A DNA stretch of 64,000 nucleotides from Candidatus Chloroploca sp. Khr17. GTDB taxonomy: Bacteria; Chloroflexota; Chloroflexia; Chloroflexales; Chloroflexaceae. Shown here piece after piece: positions 61,601 through 64,000 of the stretch. Within the stretch, counting starts at the first letter, position 1. Every line of letters begins with the position of its first letter. The notes beneath the pieces are model-generated. The model saw only the letters and a list, made by a program, of their open reading frames with translations. It had not been told where the DNA came from and ran no database searches. The stretch covers positions 1 through 64,000 of the forward strand of contig NZ_RYFF01000029.1 of assembly GCF_004138165.1 (NCBI RefSeq), written 5' to 3'. A program made the position numbers and the translations under genes.

Positions 61601-62804
61601 CGGCGGCAATCCGCCCCCACTGACGTTGCAAATGGAACTCCGCAAGCTGCGCCTGACCGCAGCAGAACGCCAGCAGCGTCTCGCGCAGGGAGGCTTGAGT
61701 GAAGCTGAGGTGCGCCAGCTTGAGAGTCAGCTCGATTTGCTCCGCCACGAGATCAACAATGTTGAAGCAGCGATTGCCAATCCTGATCTGCGTAGTCGTT
61801 ATGCTTCCGATGTGGTAGCGTTACCGGTCAGACCTAGCGATGTCCCTAATTTGCCTGATCCGCCAGCGAATCATCACTACTACCTCTCACCATATACCAA
61901 TCGTTGGGAATTGCGCCGCAATCGAGGTTACGCAGGGCCACGCTTTGATGTCGAATACGATGCGGCGGGTGCTGCGTCAGGTCGCCTGACCAACGCTGCT
62001 CAGGTAGGTCAACTTGTTGAAGGCCGTGAACTCAATGCCAGCACCCGGTCAGTCCTCGAATCTCTCGGCTATCGCATTGACCGCAATGAGGTTATCTATC
62101 GCCCACGCGGCCACGATGCGCCAGGCCATCCCCATATGGCACCGCTTCAAGTCGAAAATGGGCGCATCAGGGTTGCGACAAGCGAAAGCCTGGGTGAGCA
62201 ACAATCGCGCATCCGTGCTGGATTAGATACAGGGCAAGAAACTCGTCTGCGCACGGTGGAACAGGGCCTGGCACCAGGCGAACGGATGGTACTGGTTGAA
62301 GGTTTGTATGATACGGGGGTAACCTGGGCTCAGGTGTTGCGTCCAACGCAACGCACCAGGCTGCGCGCCATCCTTGCAGCTGAGGGGGTGCCCGACGCGG
62401 ATATTCAGCGCCTGATTGATAACCTGATTGGTCAAACTGGTACGCTTAAGGTTGTCCTTGGAACACGTGGCGTACGTGAAAGTTTTCCGTATCGTCGTGA
62501 GTTTGGTCAGACTCATGGGCCACCGGCTCCGGGGGTTGAGGTACACCACGGCAATCCGCTCTATCTCGGCGGCGATCATACGCCAGAACTCTTGTTTGGC
62601 CTTTCGCCAGGGCCACACGAGGCCTTGCATCGCTTCTTTGATGCACTCGAAATACCGCAAGGACCCTTGCAAGGTACAAGCTTGCAGCCTAACAGATTGC
62701 AGACCGCTGCCCAAACTGATGCTCGACCTGCCTATGCTATAATCGATACCGGAGGAAATATACGTTATGGTTCGCTTGATGCAGCTCCAACCACAACCCC
62801 CTGA
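58695..62804 (+). CDS. DUF4157 cargo/effector candidate with HNH-like C-terminus
   Basis: This 1369-aa protein probably is the payload. After a Pro-rich start comes KLRLNQPGDRYEQEADRVAT, then a cysteine cluster (CSCGGTCAHC, about residues 86-95). The DUF4157 domain follows (about 130-205: FEARFGHDFSGVRIHTGPQA, then LLAHELAHVVQQR with zinc-binding HELAH, His195). A coiled, Arg/Gln-rich segment spans about 215-420. Residues about 640-690 are a Gly/Ala-rich hydrophobic stretch that could insert into a membrane. QGMLTQRDIDRAALAIAIDV resembles DUF4781-type cargo regions. The C-terminus has VHHGNPLYLGGDHTPE and PGPHEALHRFFD, similar to HNH/Endo VII-fold nuclease toxins (His1284-His1285-Asn1287). 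Enzymatic activity is an inference. Confidence 0.85.
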   Translation: MKTAPPEHKSKPAAEPRQPLVQPEAEHEGGLGVGMPFFLASASPPPVQPKLRLNQPGDRYEQEADRVATQVMRMPLAPADTVQRACSCGGTCAHCRGGGEAPLIQRELAGSTTAPPSAGTVLPSTRGKPLDAPTRQSFEARFGHDFSGVRIHTGPQASDKAAAIQARAFTTGNNIVFGAGAYAPGTQAGQTLLAHELAHVVQQRSGSTPPGQIQRVFDMENDPNIRRMREQEREQARHRAAEHRRWEASHQERFRTELGSQPTTLTEQQQRTEQNLMVQRNQVFEAVRSSESGGLLADLLRLAGVEVTLPTTLPADLQQRWNAARQAIEAIRFSLQQSDVTWETQDELRPVFTGFYLALIEFAGAIERVQQAREQREQQRYQEEQARYESMRETTFSGPRGEPGEGAFRGAWSLANPPPQPAYRADPPVSPTISPMLEHVNRADAAAGWQQVVQDFNQATRIMDRLLLSLLPESSRQRQGMEYFSSLGDRLAQLEREHPLAVPIPAVFYPKDKFVRIPDPNGAEGTMVSVAEGIPWQFYLYHTGVASHDQPARAGGEWVLVDLTSPRQERANRQDSSAFDAAMLQQGDVRDPPQELFEQLNTKLRFPEGQLYWQMPSGTAWTLATTAEWELSDWFAAIGMTLGAVALIAGVVVTGGLAAPAAAPALGAIATAAGIGAAGFGIASTLSGTEERRRQGMLTQRDIDRAALAIAIDVAGALALGMGQLVRGAGQIGTMGSRLAAYTGRYWFLVQRGAQATTGAALVGDAAQLMTASSDFITAYRAIQRHPGMNESERDRALVQLVSTGLLTGGLLTLSIRGGLSDLRQGTNLHLVGVDADGRAMVQAAGELPTGSTPHPGEPGTPVPRPDTPEATIRVAPDPTTPTATGWSRPLLAPRPGSSQVDASLPSGRVEIRVSQDETGLVTGLQIRHAPDASAVDIAIHERMGGLIRLYGGQIGRIPLLINQLRRAFGGNPPPLTLQMELRKLRLTAAERQQRLAQGGLSEAEVRQLESQLDLLRHEINNVEAAIANPDLRSRYASDVVALPVRPSDVPNLPDPPANHHYYLSPYTNRWELRRNRGYAGPRFDVEYDAAGAASGRLTNAAQVGQLVEGRELNASTRSVLESLGYRIDRNEVIYRPRGHDAPGHPHMAPLQVENGRIRVATSESLGEQQSRIRAGLDTGQETRLRTVEQGLAPGERMVLVEGLYDTGVTWAQVLRPTQRTRLRAILAAEGVPDADIQRLIDNLIGQTGTLKVVLGTRGVRESFPYRREFGQTHGPPAPGVEVHHGNPLYLGGDHTPELLFGLSPGPHEALHRFFDALEIPQGPLQGTSLQPNRLQTAAQTDARPAYAIIDTGGNIRYGSLDAAPTTTP

Positions 62805-63822
62805 ACTCCACCCCCCACTCGATCGCGCCTGGCATACCGATCCGGGAGTTGGCTATCTAGATCTGACCCCGGTCGCCAATGAGGCGGTGGTTGTCGTTGC
62901 TGGTGCTCGACTTGCAGGCCTGAATCTGGCTGATGGCAACCTCCGCTGGTCATATGCGCAAACTGGTTCAACGCTCGATCTGACAGCCAGTGTCGCAGGC
63001 CCAATCATTGCTCACTCCACCCAAAATCATTCGCTGATCACGGCACTCACATGGCAAGGCGACGTCCGCTGGCAGATCGACCCTGGCATTGCGATGGCTG
63101 GTCGTTCCCTTACTGGTCTTGATGGCTACCTGCTGGCACGCGGTGTGCATCTCCGCCCGTCGGTACGCCAAGTGTGCCGCCTGATCAATGCTGTTACTGG
63201 TAGCGTTGAGGCCGAATATCCTCATGTGGGCGGCAAGCCAGACATCGTGCCACGCGGCATTCTCGCCTCAAACGATGCTGGTAGCCCAGATGAAACCGGT
63301 CTCTGGCTTTACGATTTCACCACCCAGCATGCCGTGCGTTTGCATGATGCGCCCCACGAAGTGCGGATTGTCGAAGATGCGCTTGTCATCATTGATGCAT
63401 CTGATCGCGATCAAATTCCACCTCAAGGCGATCTGTTGGCGTTTGATACAACACGTGGTGCACTGCTCTGGTCGGCATCCGGTGGGCCAAATCATGCGCT
63501 CGCCGCAGATCGCCATCACGTCGCGAGTGTGATCGCACCGCAAGAGAATCAGTTACGAGCGACCCTCCACGACCTGCGCTCGGGCACTCTGCACTGGACA
63601 AGCGAGCCGATGCTTGGGCAAGAAGCCCTTCCGGTTCTCGCTGCCGATGCGGTCCTGCTCTTTGTTGATGGCAAACGCCTCATGGTGTTTGATCGCACCA
63701 ATGGAAATTTGCTTCAAAATATAGATCAACCTTCGACATTGATTTTTGGAGGCTGTCTTGCCGGTAATGGCCTGATCAATGTGTTTCGTAATACGGTCAG
63801 TTGCTTGAAAACCAGAAGCTAG
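62767..63822 (+). CDS. PQQ-like beta-propeller protein
   Basis: This 351-aa protein consists of repeats such as RLAGLNLADGNLRWSYA, LTWQGDVRWQI, LLAFDTTRGALLWSA, LRSGTLHWTS and LMVFDRTNGNLLQNI, each with the W- or aromatic-bearing strand of a PQQ/quinoprotein-type blade. There is no signal peptide, so it is cytoplasmic, unlike true PQQ dehydrogenases. It begins inside the last 38 bases of the DUF4157 gene, with GGAGG upstream. The overlap suggests a partner of that protein: an immunity factor, a chaperone, or a targeting part. None is proven. Confidence 0.75.
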   Translation: MVRLMQLQPQPPELHPPLDRAWHTDPGVGYLDLTPVANEAVVVVAGARLAGLNLADGNLRWSYAQTGSTLDLTASVAGPIIAHSTQNHSLITALTWQGDVRWQIDPGIAMAGRSLTGLDGYLLARGVHLRPSVRQVCRLINAVTGSVEAEYPHVGGKPDIVPRGILASNDAGSPDETGLWLYDFTTQHAVRLHDAPHEVRIVEDALVIIDASDRDQIPPQGDLLAFDTTRGALLWSASGGPNHALAADRHHVASVIAPQENQLRATLHDLRSGTLHWTSEPMLGQEALPVLAADAVLLFVDGKRLMVFDRTNGNLLQNIDQPSTLIFGGCLAGNGLINVFRNTVSCLKTRS

Positions 63823-63825
63823 TGT

Positions 63826-64000
63826 ATGACCCGACCATATCCCTGGACAGATGGCTATGTGGTGGCAGTAGCTGATCAGATTCTCTGGAATTATCAGGTT
63901 ATCTGGCCTCGCTTTACGGCCCATAATCCGGATTTGTCGCTCCAGCGCATCCGTGATTTGCTGGGCACAATTCGTGCTGCTGGCAATCCAATCAGTGATG
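63826..64000 (+). CDS. Partial protein of unknown function (cut by window edge)
   Basis: An open frame starts at ATG 63826, three bases after the previous stop, and runs off the window. The 58 visible residues begin MTRPYPWTDGYVVAVADQIL and continue LSLQRIRDLLGTIRAAG. No family is recognised. The tight spacing suggests it is part of the same operon as the DUF4157 and propeller genes. Confidence 0.55.
   Translation, partial: MTRPYPWTDGYVVAVADQILWNYQVIWPRFTAHNPDLSLQRIRDLLGTIRAAGNPISD

Noticed and set aside
29223-64000. Prophage
   Set aside because: Tail genes only; no capsid, portal, terminase, integrase or lysis genes, and an eCIS-type AAA+ ATPase and DUF4157 gene are present.
29223-64000. 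Type VI secretion system
   Set aside because: No TssJ/L/M membrane complex, no ClpV-type ATPase, and the sheath is one long protein rather than a TssB/TssC pair.
1-64000. tRNA or rRNA genes
   Set aside because: None noticed by eye; without a covariance-model search a single tRNA could be missed.

Overview
The window is chromosomal DNA of high G+C content, most likely from a filamentous member of the Chloroflexota (class Chloroflexia). This is an inference from the kinds of genes present, not from a marker gene: cell-surface proteins carrying FGYPLT/YFERARLE repeats, a CrtI-type carotenoid desaturase, an R2-like ligand-binding oxidase, a methylcrotonyl-CoA carboxylase-type subunit, a giant SARP-like regulator, and intergenic DNA full of palindromic and tandem repeats. 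I saw no rRNA, tRNA, CRISPR array, integrase or transposase gene.

Region 1 (about 1-6060, minus strand) is an exopolysaccharide operon read right to left: a 78-aa protein, a NusG/RfaH-type antiterminator, a UDP-sugar dehydrogenase, a sugar epimerase/dehydratase and a Wzc-like tyrosine autokinase with a Gly-Tyr repeat. Repeat blocks lie inside and upstream of it. Region 2 (6700-29200) is mixed: a 1297-aa SARP/ATPase regulator with an in-frame intergenic repeat, a sortase, an OmpR-type regulator, a CrtI desaturase, a secreted glycoside hydrolase, a hybrid histidine kinase next to a receiver/CpaE-like protein, a secreted L,D-transpeptidase, R2lox, a second OmpR regulator, methylglyoxal synthase, a YccF membrane protein and an acyl-CoA carboxylase beta subunit. 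Sortase, glycosidase and transpeptidase all carry the same surface repeat.

Region 3 (29223 to the right edge, all plus strand) is the most interesting part: a contractile phage-tail-like injection system of the eCIS type, without head, terminase or lysis genes. The order is: small conserved protein, DUF4255 cap, Ig-like-domain protein, sheath 1, tube 1, sheath 2, tube 2, CIS tube-initiator with a silk-like tail, 60-aa protein, gpD-like hub, gpV/gp5-like spike, a protein with a hydrophobic C-terminus, gp25, baseplate J, gpI-like protein with a propeller domain, three proteins sharing one N-terminal module (286, 666 and 1298 aa), a 595-aa protein, AAA+ ATPase, a 1369-aa DUF4157 cargo candidate, a PQQ-like propeller protein, and a gene cut by the window edge. 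Sheath and tube form the contractile barrel, hub/spike/gp25/J/gpI the baseplate, and the ATPase probably acts in assembly; the DUF4157 protein is the likely payload. No PAAR tip, fibre or obvious tape-measure protein was recognised.

Intergenic DNA holds several repeat families: a roughly 150-bp MITE-like element with AGTAGTCTGT ends that repeatedly lies between eCIS genes, a TTTGACGCAAAGGCGC repeat, GC-rich palindromes, tandem arrays, and long perfect hairpins whose arm sequence differs at each site.
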